NCBI RefSeq assembly: GCF_008693385.1
Contig: NZ_CP044067.1
Location: 1,958,501 to 2,022,500 of the forward strand
DNA length: 64,000 nucleotides
DNA from: Cupriavidus pauculus
GTDB taxonomy: Bacteria; Pseudomonadota; Gammaproteobacteria; Burkholderiales; Burkholderiaceae
Reading direction: 5' to 3'
A model generated the notes under the pieces. The model was given only the letters and a program-made list of their open reading frames with translations, made no database searches and had not been told where the DNA came from. The stretch's first letter is position 1. Each line of letters starts with the position of its first letter. Positions 7,816 through 15,862 of this stretch are shown piece by piece. Position numbers and translations under genes: made by a program.

Positions 7816-9825
7816 CTAGCGCAGCACGTCGACGTTGACGCGCGCGCCGAGGTACACGAATCGGCCTGCCACCGGCCCGAAGTCATTGGCATTCGAAAAA
7901 TCGCGCTGACGATCGAACAGGTTGTTCACGCCAACGAAGGCGGTCACGTTGCGGCCGATCTTCTGGTTCAGCACGAGGTCCAGCGTGCCCCAGCCCGCGG
8001 AGCGCGCGGTGCTCGCGGAGTCGACCAGCTCGCTGCTCTGGAAGCGCGCGCGCGTGGTCAGTTCGGTACCGGGCAGCAGACGCCAGTCCACGCCGAAGCG
8101 GCCCATGTTGCGCGGCCGGCGGGTCAGCTCGGTGCCCGTATTGAGGTCTTCGGTGTCCGTGTACGTGTACGAGAGGTTGAAGCGCAGCGCATCGGTGGCC
8201 ACCCATCTCAGCGCCGTCTCGACACCTCGCGTGCGCGCACGCGACACGTTGCGGTAGGTGTAGACCGCAATGCCATTCACGACCGTGAAGTTGGCCATGT
8301 CGGTCTGGATGAGGTTGCTGACGTGGTTGTAGAACAGGTTCGTGTCGAGCACGAGCCGGTCGCGCCAGTTCAGTGTGCCGCCGAGCTGGAAGCTGTTCGA
8401 CGACTCGGGCTTCAGGTTCGGATTGCCGAGCACCATGTAGCCGAGCGAGCTGTGGTCGAACAGGTAGTAGCGCTCCTTGAGGTTCGGCACGCGATAGCCC
8501 TGGCCGAAGTTGGCGCGTACCACACCCTTCCAGTCATCGCTCTGCAGCAGGTTGCCGCGCAGGCCGACCTTGGGCGCGAAGTGGCTGCCGAAGTCGGAGT
8601 CGTGCTGGCCGCGCAGGCCGACGATCATTTCCCAGCGCTCGCTGAACAGGATGTCGTTCTGCAGGTACACCTCGCCGTTGCGGCGTTCGGCATTGCCCGC
8701 GAGTTCGGAGACGCTGTTGTTGGTCTGGTTCAGGCGCTCGCGGTGGAGGTCCGCGCCGAACTGCCACAGCTGCGAGCGCCAGGCCGGCATGTCGAATTGC
8801 ATCGACAGATGGTCGGTCCGCTGCGAAGACATCCGCGTACCCGTCTGCACCGTGTTCGAGTATTCGCGCGTGGTGCTGTCGTAGCCCTCGGTCATGCCCG
8901 CGACGCGCGCGCGTACGCCGTTGTCGAACTTCCACTGGCCGCCGCCGGTAAAGCGGTTGCGATCGATGTCCTCCGACTTGCGCTGCGGCACGTAGTTGGG
9001 CGGCGCGTAATACTGGTAGCGCTGCTCGTCGGTCTCGCGGTACGCGCTCGCATCGACCCAGAAATTGCCGGCGGTGCTGGGCAGCCATTCGAGGCGTCCC
9101 GAATACTGCTGCCGACGCACCTTGTCGCCATGCTGGGTCCAGCCATCGGGATCGACCGCGAAGCCCTTGTTGTCGAGGGCGTCGGCGGCGACGCGCGCGC
9201 GCAGCGTCTCGGTACCGCCTTCGACGCGCATGCTGCCGTGGAGCAGGCCCGGCGTACCGTCGGCGTTCTGGCCGCCGTACGTGCCGGCATCGGCCGTGGC
9301 CGCGGCGGAAAGACCCTTCGAGATCGGGCGCGTGATCACGTTGATCACGCCGCCCATGGCGGAGCTGCCGTACTGCGCGGAGCTGGCGCCCTTGACCACT
9401 TCCACGCGGTCCACTTCTGTCAGCAGGTACTGCGAGACGTCGACGGTCGAGCCCGTGCTGGCGGTAATCGGCAACCCATCGATCAGGATCAGCACCTGGT
9501 CGCTGGTCATGCCCTGCAGCGTCACCTCGTAACCGGATTTTCCGTGGATTTCGCGCAATTGCAGGCCGGGCACGTTCTCGAGCGCGTCCTTCAGCGTGCG
9601 CGCATGCGTACGATCCATTTCCTGCCGGTCGACCACTTCCGTCTTGACGGGGGTCTCGTCGATCGGCTTCTCGGAGCGCGTGCCCGTCACGACGATGGAC
9701 GGCAGCAGCGGGGCATCGCCCGTGGCGAATTGCGCCCAGGCCTCGGTCGCAAAGCCGGGGCAAAGTAGCGCGCCGGCGACGGCTGCGATACAGCTTCGGC
9801 GCAGTTGGAAGGGCGGTACAGGCAC
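7816..9825 (-). CDS. hmuR: TonB-dependent haem/haemoglobin receptor
   Basis: An outer-membrane receptor of about 669 residues that imports haem using TonB energy. A signal peptide ends near AWA/Q, followed by a TonB-box-like SIVVTGTRSEK, the plug domain (DALENVPGLQLREIHG, ILIDGLPITAS, VEVVKGASSAQYGSSAMGGVINVITR) and a long beta-barrel with the receptor blocks YRVPNLKERYYLFDHS and GNPNLKPE, typical of HmuR/BhuR receptors. It ends in a conserved final strand (VYLGARVNVDVLR). Start: the frame opens at TTG 9858, but that codon lies at or above the predicted transcription start (see promoter), so GTG 9825 with AAGAACGA upstream is preferred. First gene of the haem operon. Confidence 0.9.
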   Translation of the reverse strand: MPVPPFQLRRSCIAAVAGALLCPGFATEAWAQFATGDAPLLPSIVVTGTRSEKPIDETPVKTEVVDRQEMDRTHARTLKDALENVPGLQLREIHGKSGYEVTLQGMTSDQVLILIDGLPITASTGSTVDVSQYLLTEVDRVEVVKGASSAQYGSSAMGGVINVITRPISKGLSAAATADAGTYGGQNADGTPGLLHGSMRVEGGTETLRARVAADALDNKGFAVDPDGWTQHGDKVRRQQYSGRLEWLPSTAGNFWVDASAYRETDEQRYQYYAPPNYVPQRKSEDIDRNRFTGGGQWKFDNGVRARVAGMTEGYDSTTREYSNTVQTGTRMSSQRTDHLSMQFDMPAWRSQLWQFGADLHRERLNQTNNSVSELAGNAERRNGEVYLQNDILFSERWEMIVGLRGQHDSDFGSHFAPKVGLRGNLLQSDDWKGVVRANFGQGYRVPNLKERYYLFDHSSLGYMVLGNPNLKPESSNSFQLGGTLNWRDRLVLDTNLFYNHVSNLIQTDMANFTVVNGIAVYTYRNVSRARTRGVETALRWVATDALRFNLSYTYTDTEDLNTGTELTRRPRNMGRFGVDWRLLPGTELTTRARFQSSELVDSASTARSAGWGTLDLVLNQKIGRNVTAFVGVNNLFDRQRDFSNANDFGPVAGRFVYLGARVNVDVLR

Positions 9826-9858
9826 TTTGAAATCGTTCTTTTGCGAATGAAGGTGCAA

Positions 9859-9887
9859 ATGATAATGGTTAACATTCTCATGTACAA
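9859..9887 (-). promoter_or_regulatory. Predicted sigma-70 promoter of the haem operon
   Basis: Read on the minus strand: -35 TTGTAC (9887-9882), 17-bp spacer, -10 TATCAT (9864-9859), placing transcription start near 9852. The -10 hexamer sits inside the Fur box, the usual arrangement for iron repression. Confidence 0.6.
9861..9879. promoter_or_regulatory. Fur box upstream of hmuR
   Basis: GATAATGGTTAACATTCTC matches the 19-bp Fur consensus GATAATGATAATCATTATC at 15 of 19 positions. It covers the -10 element of the haem operon promoter, so Fur with Fe2+ should block transcription when iron is plentiful. Confidence 0.8.
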
Positions 9888-9982
9888 GAATTTACAACTC
9901 GCGACAATTAGATACGTTGAGATTTACGCGCCACTTTTACCGGTTTCGGAGGAGGTCGCGTCGCGGGAGGGAAAAGGTAAGG

Positions 9983-10074
9983 CGTACCCGTTTCTGCGTC
10001 GCCGACGCACGATGTGGCGCGCCGAAAATCGGAGGCCGTACCCGTTTCTGCGTAGACCGTACCCGTTTCTGCGT
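9983..10074. repeat. Three copies of a 17-bp element (CGTACCCGTTTCTGCGT)
   Basis: Exact copies at 9983-9999, 10037-10053 and 10058-10074. A fourth exact copy lies at 18035-18051, about 8 kb away, again in a spacer. The element avoids coding sequence. Its function is unknown; it looks like a short interspersed repeat. Confidence 0.85.
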
Positions 10075-10111
10075 GCCCGCTATCGCGCGTCCGCGCCAAG
10101 GCGGGCGCAAA

Positions 10112-10138
10112 AAAAAGCGACCCGGTGGGTCGCTTTTT
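10112..10138. terminator. Strong bidirectional intrinsic terminator
   Basis: A perfect 12-bp stem (AAAAAGCGACCC / GGGTCGCTTTTT) with a 3-nt loop. T-runs are present on both strands. It lies 19 nt beyond the last gene of the leftward feo operon, which it should terminate. Confidence 0.85.
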
Positions 10139-10156
10139 GGGGGGAAGGTCGAGGCC

Positions 10157-10477
10157 TCAGGGTCGCCGCATAAACCGGATCACCTGCTCGTCGCTGACGG
10201 TGGACGAAGGCGTTGCCGACGCCGAGGTGTTCGATCCACAGGTATTGCAGCCGCCGCCGGTGTCGCAGCCACTCGCGCAGCCTGCCGCCGCAGTGGGGCT
10301 CAGGCGTCGGGCGATCCAGCCCCGCCAGCCCGGCGCCATCGCGCCGCCGAGCATGCCGGCCAGACCGGCCTTGACGCGCTCGCGCGTGCGGGGCAGATAA
10401 CGTGCCGCGACCGAGAGCGCGCACGCGATCACGATCAGCGGGACCAGCAGGGTTTCAAAGGCATGATAGAGCGTCAT
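10157..10477 (-). CDS. Small Cys-rich membrane protein following feoB (DUF6587-like)
   Basis: A 106-residue protein with one N-terminal membrane segment (LLVPLIVIACALSVAARYL), a basic middle and a Cys/Gly cluster (CASGCDTGGGCNTCGS, residues ~66-81). It begins 31 nt after the feoB stop, so belongs to the feo operon. I recall proteins of this type (DUF6587) beside feoB in beta- and gammaproteobacteria; the assignment is from memory. By position and cysteine content it resembles in concept FeoC, the small feo-associated protein with cysteines, but it is not a winged-helix protein. A role in FeoB regulation or metal/redox sensing is inference. No clear ribosome site is seen; a hairpin occupies the leader. 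Confidence 0.7.
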   Translation of the reverse strand: MTLYHAFETLLVPLIVIACALSVAARYLPRTRERVKAGLAGMLGGAMAPGWRGWIARRLSPTAAAGCASGCDTGGGCNTCGSNTSASATPSSTVSDEQVIRFMRRP

Positions 10478-10487
10478 GGTCGGTTCG

Positions 10488-10508
10488 ACCGGCGAGTCTT
10501 TCGCCGGT
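10488..10508 (-). promoter_or_regulatory. Intra-operon hairpin between feoB and the small Cys-rich gene
   Basis: An 8-bp perfect inverted repeat (ACCGGCGA / TCGCCGGT) with a 5-nt loop begins immediately after the feoB stop codon and ends 10 nt before the next ATG. It could lower expression of the downstream gene or protect the feoB mRNA end. No T-run. Confidence 0.45.
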
Positions 10509-12368
10509 TCAGCTAAACATCAGGGCCACGCGATAGGTCACGAACGATGCCAGGTAAGCCAGCCCGGTCAGGTAGGCCGCCGACGCCGCCATCACCTTCC
10601 ACGAGTTGGTCTCCCGGCGGATCACGGCCAGCGTCGAGATGCATTGTGGCGCAAATACGTACCACGCGAGCAGCGACAGCGCGGTGGCCAGCGACCACTG
10701 CGCGGCGATCATCGGGGCCAGTTGCGTGGCCACGGTATCGTCGCTGCCGGACAGGGCATAGACGGTCGCCAGCGCGCCGACGGCCACTTCGCGCGCGGCC
10801 AGGCCCGGGACCAGCGCGATGCAGATCTGCCAGTTGAAGCCGATGGGCGCGAATATGTGCTCCAGCCCCTTGCCGATCATGCCGGCGAAGCTGTAGTCGA
10901 TGGCCGGTGCGGTGGCACCATCGGGCGGCGACGGGAAGGTTGCGAGAAACCACAGCAGCACCGTCAACGCGAGAATCACCTTGCCGACGCGCGACAGGAA
11001 GATGCGCGCGCGTTCCCACAGGCCGATGGCCACGTCGCGCGGGTTCGGAATGCGATACGACGGCAGTTCCATCAGCAGCGGGTGATCCGTGCGGTCGCGG
11101 CGGAAATACTTGAGCACGTAGGCCACGATCAGCGCGCTGAGGATGCCCGCCACATACAGCACGAACAGCACGAGCCCCTGCAGGTTGAAGATGCCACCCA
11201 CCGTCCGTTCGGGGATGAACGCGCCGATCAGCAGCGCATAGACGGGCAGCCGCGCCGAGCAGGTCATCAGCGGCGCCACGAGGATGGTCGTCAGGCGGTC
11301 GCGCGGATCCTGGATCGTGCGCGTGGCCATGATGCCCGGAATCGCGCAGGCGAAGCTCGACAGCAGCGGGATAAACGAACGGCCCGACAGGCCCGCGCCC
11401 ATCATCAGCCGGTCCAGCAGGAACGCGGCGCGTGGCAGATAGCCCGATTCCTCGAGCGTGAGGATGAACAGGAACAGGATCAGGATCTGCGGCAGGAACA
11501 CGATGACGCTGCCGAGGCCCGCGATCATGCCATCGACGATCAGGCTCTTGAGCATGCCGTCGGGCATCCAGGTGCCGACGACTTCGCCGAGCATGTGCAC
11601 GCCCCCCTCGATGCCATCCATGAGCGGCTCCGCCCACGAGAACACCGCCTGGAACATGAAGAACAGCAGCACCGCGAGAATCACGAGCCCGAACACCGGG
11701 TGCAGCAGGACGCGATCGAGCGCATCGTCGACGCGCGCCGTGCGCGCCGGCATCGTGACGGCGGCCGCAAGCAGTTTCCTGACTTCGTCGTGGGTGTCGA
11801 GGTCCGACAGCCCGTCGAGCGGTTGCGCGGGCAGCGCCTTCGGCAACTGGCCCTCGAGCACTTCGACGAGCGCGGCGGCGCCATCGCGCTTGACGGCCAC
11901 GGTCTGCACCACCGGGACGCCGAGCGCGGCGGAAAGCTTGTCGCGATCGATCAGGATGCCGCGCTTCGCGGCCGCATCGCTCATATTGAGCACCACGACC
12001 ATCGGCAGCCCGAGGCGGCGCAGCTCCAGCACGAAGCGCAGGTGCAGCCGCAGGTTGGTGGCGTCGACTACCGACACCAGCAGGTCGGGGCGCGGTTCGT
12101 CGGCGCGCTGCCCGAGCACGACCTCGCGCGTGACCGTCTCGTCGAGGCTCGCCGCGCGCAGGCTATACGCGCCGGGCAGATCGAGAATACGCACCGTGCG
12201 GCCGCTCGGCGCCACGAACTGGCCTTCCTTGCGCTCGACGGTGACGCCGGCGTAGTTGGCCACCTTCTGGCGGCTGCCGGTCAGGCGGTTGAACAGCGCG
12301 GTCTTGCCGCAGTTGGGATTGCCGACGAGCGCGATGCGCAGCGCGGAGGAGTTCGGAGCAACGGACAT
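10509..12368 (-). CDS. feoB: Ferrous iron transporter FeoB
   Basis: A 619-residue inner-membrane Fe2+ transporter. The N-terminal G-protein domain shows G1 GNPNCGKTALFN (~17-28), G3 DLPGAYSL and NMSDAA (G4). Then a helical linker and Gate regions follow (ESGYLPRAAFLLDRLM, GRSFIPLLSSFACAIPGIMATR, repeated as AAREVAVGALATVYAL). It is shorter than E. coli FeoB (773), as is common in this group. The frame continues upstream through feoA, but MSVAPNSSALRIALVG at 12368 is the right start, 25 nt after the feoA stop. Confidence 0.93.
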   Translation of the reverse strand: MSVAPNSSALRIALVGNPNCGKTALFNRLTGSRQKVANYAGVTVERKEGQFVAPSGRTVRILDLPGAYSLRAASLDETVTREVVLGQRADEPRPDLLVSVVDATNLRLHLRFVLELRRLGLPMVVVLNMSDAAAKRGILIDRDKLSAALGVPVVQTVAVKRDGAAALVEVLEGQLPKALPAQPLDGLSDLDTHDEVRKLLAAAVTMPARTARVDDALDRVLLHPVFGLVILAVLLFFMFQAVFSWAEPLMDGIEGGVHMLGEVVGTWMPDGMLKSLIVDGMIAGLGSVIVFLPQILILFLFILTLEESGYLPRAAFLLDRLMMGAGLSGRSFIPLLSSFACAIPGIMATRTIQDPRDRLTTILVAPLMTCSARLPVYALLIGAFIPERTVGGIFNLQGLVLFVLYVAGILSALIVAYVLKYFRRDRTDHPLLMELPSYRIPNPRDVAIGLWERARIFLSRVGKVILALTVLLWFLATFPSPPDGATAPAIDYSFAGMIGKGLEHIFAPIGFNWQICIALVPGLAAREVAVGALATVYALSGSDDTVATQLAPMIAAQWSLATALSLLAWYVFAPQCISTLAVIRRETNSWKVMAASAAYLTGLAYLASFVTYRVALMFS

Positions 12369-12393
12369 AGGCAGGATTGAAAGCGCGAGGCCG

Positions 12394-12720
12394 TCAGGCC
12401 AGTCGCTTGGCGGCGGCTTGCTGCGCCGCTTGTTCGGCAGGCTCGGCGGCAGGCTCGGGGGCGATGCTCGACACCGACGCGCTGGCCAGATCGACCGTAA
12501 TGCGCGCGGCTTCCGCGCGTCGCAGCGCGAAGCGCGTAAAGCCGACCTGCGCGACGATCGGATCCCTGCCAAATGGACCAAACGCGATGATCTGCACCGC
12601 TTCGCCCGGCACGAAGCCGAGATCGCGTAACCGGCGCGCGATGGCATCGTCGGGCGAGAGATCCTCCACCGATTGCACAACGGCGGCGGTACGCCGGGGA
12701 AGTTCAGACAACCGCATCAT
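12394..12720 (-). CDS. feoA: Ferrous iron transport accessory protein FeoA
   Basis: A 108-residue cytoplasmic SH3-like protein needed for FeoB function. Family pattern: LRDLGFVPGEAVQIIAFGPFGRDPIVAQVGFTRFALRRAEAARITV. The C-terminal ~25 residues are an Ala/Glu/Gln tail (AAEPAEQAAQQAAAKRLA) not found in short FeoA proteins such as E. coli's 75-residue one. First gene of the feo operon. Confidence 0.9.
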   Translation of the reverse strand: MMRLSELPRRTAAVVQSVEDLSPDDAIARRLRDLGFVPGEAVQIIAFGPFGRDPIVAQVGFTRFALRRAEAARITVDLASASVSSIAPEPAAEPAEQAAQQAAAKRLA

Positions 12721-12749
12721 GCTTTGGCCCTTGCTGGGTCGTAAATAAA

Positions 12750-12763
12750 AATCGTTCTCGATT
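12750..12763. promoter_or_regulatory. Possible Fur operator upstream of feoA
   Basis: The palindrome AATCGTTCTCGATT lies 30 nt before feoA inside AT-rich DNA. On the minus strand TTGCTA (12776-12771), 17 nt, TTTATT gives a weak promoter overlapping it. It resembles half of a Fur box but matches the 19-bp consensus less well than the hmuR site; Fur control of feo is expected from family knowledge. Confidence 0.4.
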
Positions 12764-12972
12764 GTATAGCAATTGCCGCGAGATCGGCGCCGGTCGCTCC
12801 GCCATGGCCGCGTCGGGCAAGGCGTACAGCACGCCTTGGATATAAAAATTACGTAAAAAATTCACGCCAAACGCCCGATTTTATTGGAATACCACATTTG
12901 CGTTATTGGTCCGCCGCCAGCCGGGCGGTAAGCTGCAAGCACGCTGAACACCCCGTTCCACGCGTACTTTCC

Positions 12973-13006
12973 AAGCCACTGGCCCTCGGGACCGGTGGCT
13001 TTTTCT
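12973..13006 (+). terminator. Orphan rightward intrinsic terminator
   Basis: The stem AAGCCACTGG / CCGGTGGCTT with a 9-nt loop is followed by TTTCTTTT on the plus strand only. No plus-strand gene precedes it: feoA and the LysR gene are both on the minus strand. It may end a small RNA starting in the AT-rich DNA at ~12840-12900. Confidence 0.6.
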
Positions 13007-13011
13007 TTTCG

Positions 13012-13899
13012 TCACGCAGCGTTTGCCGCCCGGCGCACGGTCTCCACGAAATGATCGCGCGCGGGATCGTCAGGGTGCTGCCGCCACACGCAGTACACCT
13101 CCGACGGCACGTCGGTATCGGTCAGCGGACGGAACGCCGCGCCCGCCATGCCGGAGCGCGCAAGCGCCGCGGGCACCACCGCCACGCCCATGCCCTGCGA
13201 GACCAGCGAGACCACGGATAGCCAATGCCGGACCTCGTGGCGCACCTGCGGGTAAAAGCCTTGTGCCACGCACATCTCGAAGATGCGGCTGTAATAGTCG
13301 GGCGACGCCTGCCGCGAGAACAGCACGAACGGCTCGCCGCGCAGGTCGGTCAGCGCGACCTTGCCCCGTTCGGCCAGCGCATGGCCGGCCGGCATGCAGC
13401 AGACGAACTGCTCGCGATGGGCGAGCACCGTGGTCAGCTCGTCGGGTACGCGCCGCGTATGGACAAAGCCGGCATCGAGCTCGCCGTGCAGCAGCGCGTC
13501 GATCTGCTCCTGCGAGTTCAGTTCGGTCAGCGCCACCTGGATGCCCGGGAAGCGCGCCTCGAAGTCCTGCAACAACTGCGGCATGCCGCGATACAGCATC
13601 GATCCGACGAAGCCCACGCGCAGCCGGCCTACGGCGCCGGCCTCGATCTCGCGGGCAAGTTGCCGGGCCGCCTCCGCCTGCGCCAGCAGCGCCGTGGCCG
13701 ATTCGCGAAATGCGCGACCGGCCGCGGTCAGCCGCACGCCGCGGCTGTCGCGCTCGAACAGGCGGGCGCCCACGGAGGCCTCGAGTTGCTGGATGTTCAG
13801 CGACAGCGGCGGCTGTGAAATCGAAAGCCGCCGGGCGGCGCGGCCGAAGTGGAGTTCCTCGGCGAGCACGAGGAAGTAGCGCAGGTGGCGGAATTCCAT
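13012..13899 (-). CDS. LysR-type transcriptional regulator
   Basis: A 295-residue LysR regulator: winged HTH at residues 1-60 (FRHLRYFLVLAEELHFGRAARRLSISQPPLSLNIQQLE) and a substrate-binding domain at ~90-290 (LRVGFVGSMLYRGMPQLL, GVAVVPAALARSG). It is divergent from the acyl-CoA dehydrogenase operon across a 132-bp gap, so most likely activates that operon in response to its acid or acyl-CoA substrate. An AATT-N4-AATT dyad at 13929-13940 in the gap is a possible binding site. Confidence 0.9.
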   Translation of the reverse strand: MEFRHLRYFLVLAEELHFGRAARRLSISQPPLSLNIQQLEASVGARLFERDSRGVRLTAAGRAFRESATALLAQAEAARQLAREIEAGAVGRLRVGFVGSMLYRGMPQLLQDFEARFPGIQVALTELNSQEQIDALLHGELDAGFVHTRRVPDELTTVLAHREQFVCCMPAGHALAERGKVALTDLRGEPFVLFSRQASPDYYSRIFEMCVAQGFYPQVRHEVRHWLSVVSLVSQGMGVAVVPAALARSGMAGAAFRPLTDTDVPSEVYCVWRQHPDDPARDHFVETVRRAANAA

Positions 13900-14031
13900 G
13901 GCGATATGAAAATTATATGGATCGAGCCAATTTTAGAATTAGACACGAATCGTTGGCATCCGAATAATGAAGCCCAAACCGATCCGGTCACCGCACGCCA
14001 CGAGGGCCGGCATAGCTTCAGGAGACGATTC

Positions 14032-15828
14032 ATGCCCACGAGCGCCCTGCGCGCGGCCCCGGCGGCCGCGCATCCGTCAGCCCCGCCGGAAGTCCATCCC
14101 GTGCCCGACCGCCATGGCGGCAGCCTGTTCACGGCCGATCCCGACCTGCGTGCGCTGCTGCCGCTGTATCTGCCCGCCGACCTGTATCAGCATCTGCTCC
14201 CGCATCTCGAGCGCATGGGTGCCCTCGCGGGCGGCGTGCTCGACGAGCTTGCCAACGTCGCCGACCATGCGCCGCCGACACTGTCGCATCGCACGCGCAG
14301 CGGGCTGGACGCGCAGCGCATTCACAAGCATCCCGCGTATGTCGAACTCGAACGCGTGGCGTTCGCGGAGTTCGGGCTCGCGGCGGCCTCGCATCGCGGT
14401 GGCGTGCTCGGGTGGGACAAGCCGATGCCGCCCGCGGCCAAATATGCGCTGACCTATCTGTTCGTGCAGGCCGAGTTCGGCCTGTGCTGCCCGCTGTCGA
14501 TGACGGACTCGCTCACGCGCACGCTGCGCAAGTTCGGCGACCCCGCGCTGGTCGAGCGCTTCCTGCCGAACCTGACCACGCAGGTCTTCGACGACCTGTA
14601 TCAGGGCGCGATGTTCATGACCGAGCAGGGCGCGGGGTCGGACGTCGCGGCCACGGCCACGCGCGCGGTGCGCGACCCGTCGGCGGAGGGCGGCTGGCGG
14701 CTGCTCGGCGACAAGTGGTTCTGCTCGAATCCCGACGCCGCGCTCGCGATGGTGCTCGCGCGCGTCGAGGAAGCCGATGGCAGCGCGGTAGCCGGTATCA
14801 AGGGCGTGTCGCTGTTCCTGCTGCCGCGCACGCTCGCCGATGGCAGCGCCAATCACTATCGCATCATTCGCCTCAAGGACAAGCTCGGCACGCGCTCGAT
14901 GGCGAGCGGGGAGATTCGCCTCGAAGGCGCGCACGCGTGGCTCGTCGGCGAACCGGGCCGGGGCTTCGTGCAGATGGCCGACATGATCAACAACTCGCGC
15001 CTCTCCAACGGCGTACGCGCGGCCGGCCTCATGCGGCGCGCGCTGACCGAAGGGTTGTTCATCGCGCGCGAACGCCAGGCATTTGGCAAGCGGCTGATCG
15101 ACATGCCGCTGATGCGGCGCCAGTTGCTCAAGCTGACGCTGCCGACCGAGCAGGCGCGCACGATGGTGTTCCAGACCGCGGAAGCCCTCCGCCGTGCCGA
15201 TGCGGGCGAGACCGATGCCTATGCGCTGATGCGCATCCTCACGCCGCTGATCAAGTTCCGCGCCTGCCGCGACGCGCGCAAGGTGACCGGCGACGCGATG
15301 GAGATGCGCGGCGGCTGCGGCTATATCGAGGAATGGAGCGACCCACGCCTCGTGCGCGATGCGCACCTCGGATCGATCTGGGAAGGGACGAGCAATATCG
15401 TGGCGCTGGACGTGCTGCGCGCAATTCGACGCGAGCAGTCGCTGCCGGTGCTGCAGGCGCATCTGCAATCGCTGCTGGCCGATACGCCGCTGCATGGCGC
15501 GGCCCGCGAGCGCTTCGAGCGCGTGCTGGCGGGCGCGGTCGCGCAGGCGCAGCGCGCGGCCGATGCCAACGCCGATGGCGACGTGCTCGCGCGGCAGGCC
15601 GCTTCGGCCCTGTATCACGTGACCAGCGCGGTCGCGATGGCGTGGGAAGCCGGGCGCATCGGCTCGGCACGCCGCATGCGGCTGGCGCAGGCCGTGCTGG
15701 TCCATCGTGTGTTGCCGCAGGACCCGCTCGCGGGCGACGTCGAACCTTCGTGGCTCGCCGATGCGGTCATGCCGCCGGAAGCCCATGTCCGCGACGCCGG
15801 TGCCGTCGCCGACGTCAACGTGTTCTGA
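14032..15828 (+). CDS. AidB-like acyl-CoA dehydrogenase family protein
   Basis: A 598-residue flavoprotein with acyl-CoA dehydrogenase folds. The order of blocks follows the AidB subfamily, longer than the ~385-residue core dehydrogenases: DAQRIHKHPAY, GSLCP-like FGLCCPLSMTDS, MTEQGAGSDV (FAD/substrate), GDKWFCSN, RIIRLKDKLGTRSMASGEI, and GSIWEGTSNIVALDVLRAI, which contains the glutamate of the catalytic region. AidB itself is linked to alkylation stress, but most relatives act on acyl-CoA. With a Bug receptor and a CoA-transferase downstream, catabolism of an imported organic acid is more likely here. ATG 14032 has GGAGA 6 nt upstream, while the longer open frame has none. Confidence 0.85.
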   Translation: MPTSALRAAPAAAHPSAPPEVHPVPDRHGGSLFTADPDLRALLPLYLPADLYQHLLPHLERMGALAGGVLDELANVADHAPPTLSHRTRSGLDAQRIHKHPAYVELERVAFAEFGLAAASHRGGVLGWDKPMPPAAKYALTYLFVQAEFGLCCPLSMTDSLTRTLRKFGDPALVERFLPNLTTQVFDDLYQGAMFMTEQGAGSDVAATATRAVRDPSAEGGWRLLGDKWFCSNPDAALAMVLARVEEADGSAVAGIKGVSLFLLPRTLADGSANHYRIIRLKDKLGTRSMASGEIRLEGAHAWLVGEPGRGFVQMADMINNSRLSNGVRAAGLMRRALTEGLFIARERQAFGKRLIDMPLMRRQLLKLTLPTEQARTMVFQTAEALRRADAGETDAYALMRILTPLIKFRACRDARKVTGDAMEMRGGCGYIEEWSDPRLVRDAHLGSIWEGTSNIVALDVLRAIRREQSLPVLQAHLQSLLADTPLHGAARERFERVLAGAVAQAQRAADANADGDVLARQAASALYHVTSAVAMAWEAGRIGSARRMRLAQAVLVHRVLPQDPLAGDVEPSWLADAVMPPEAHVRDAGAVADVNVF

Positions 15829-15862
15829 ACCCGATAACAACCACAATACCGGAGACAACCTC

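Noticed and set aside
6988..9768. 926-codon plus-strand frame across hmuR and the HmuY-like gene
   Set aside because: Antisense to two genes with clear domains; composition is shadow-like.
10476..12380. 634-codon plus-strand frame over feoB
   Set aside because: Complement of feoB with highly biased composition (Arg/His/Gln) and no motif.
12898..13221. 107-codon plus-strand frame near the orphan terminator
   Set aside because: It runs through the terminator hairpin and into the LysR gene in antisense, so the RNA there is better explained as non-coding.
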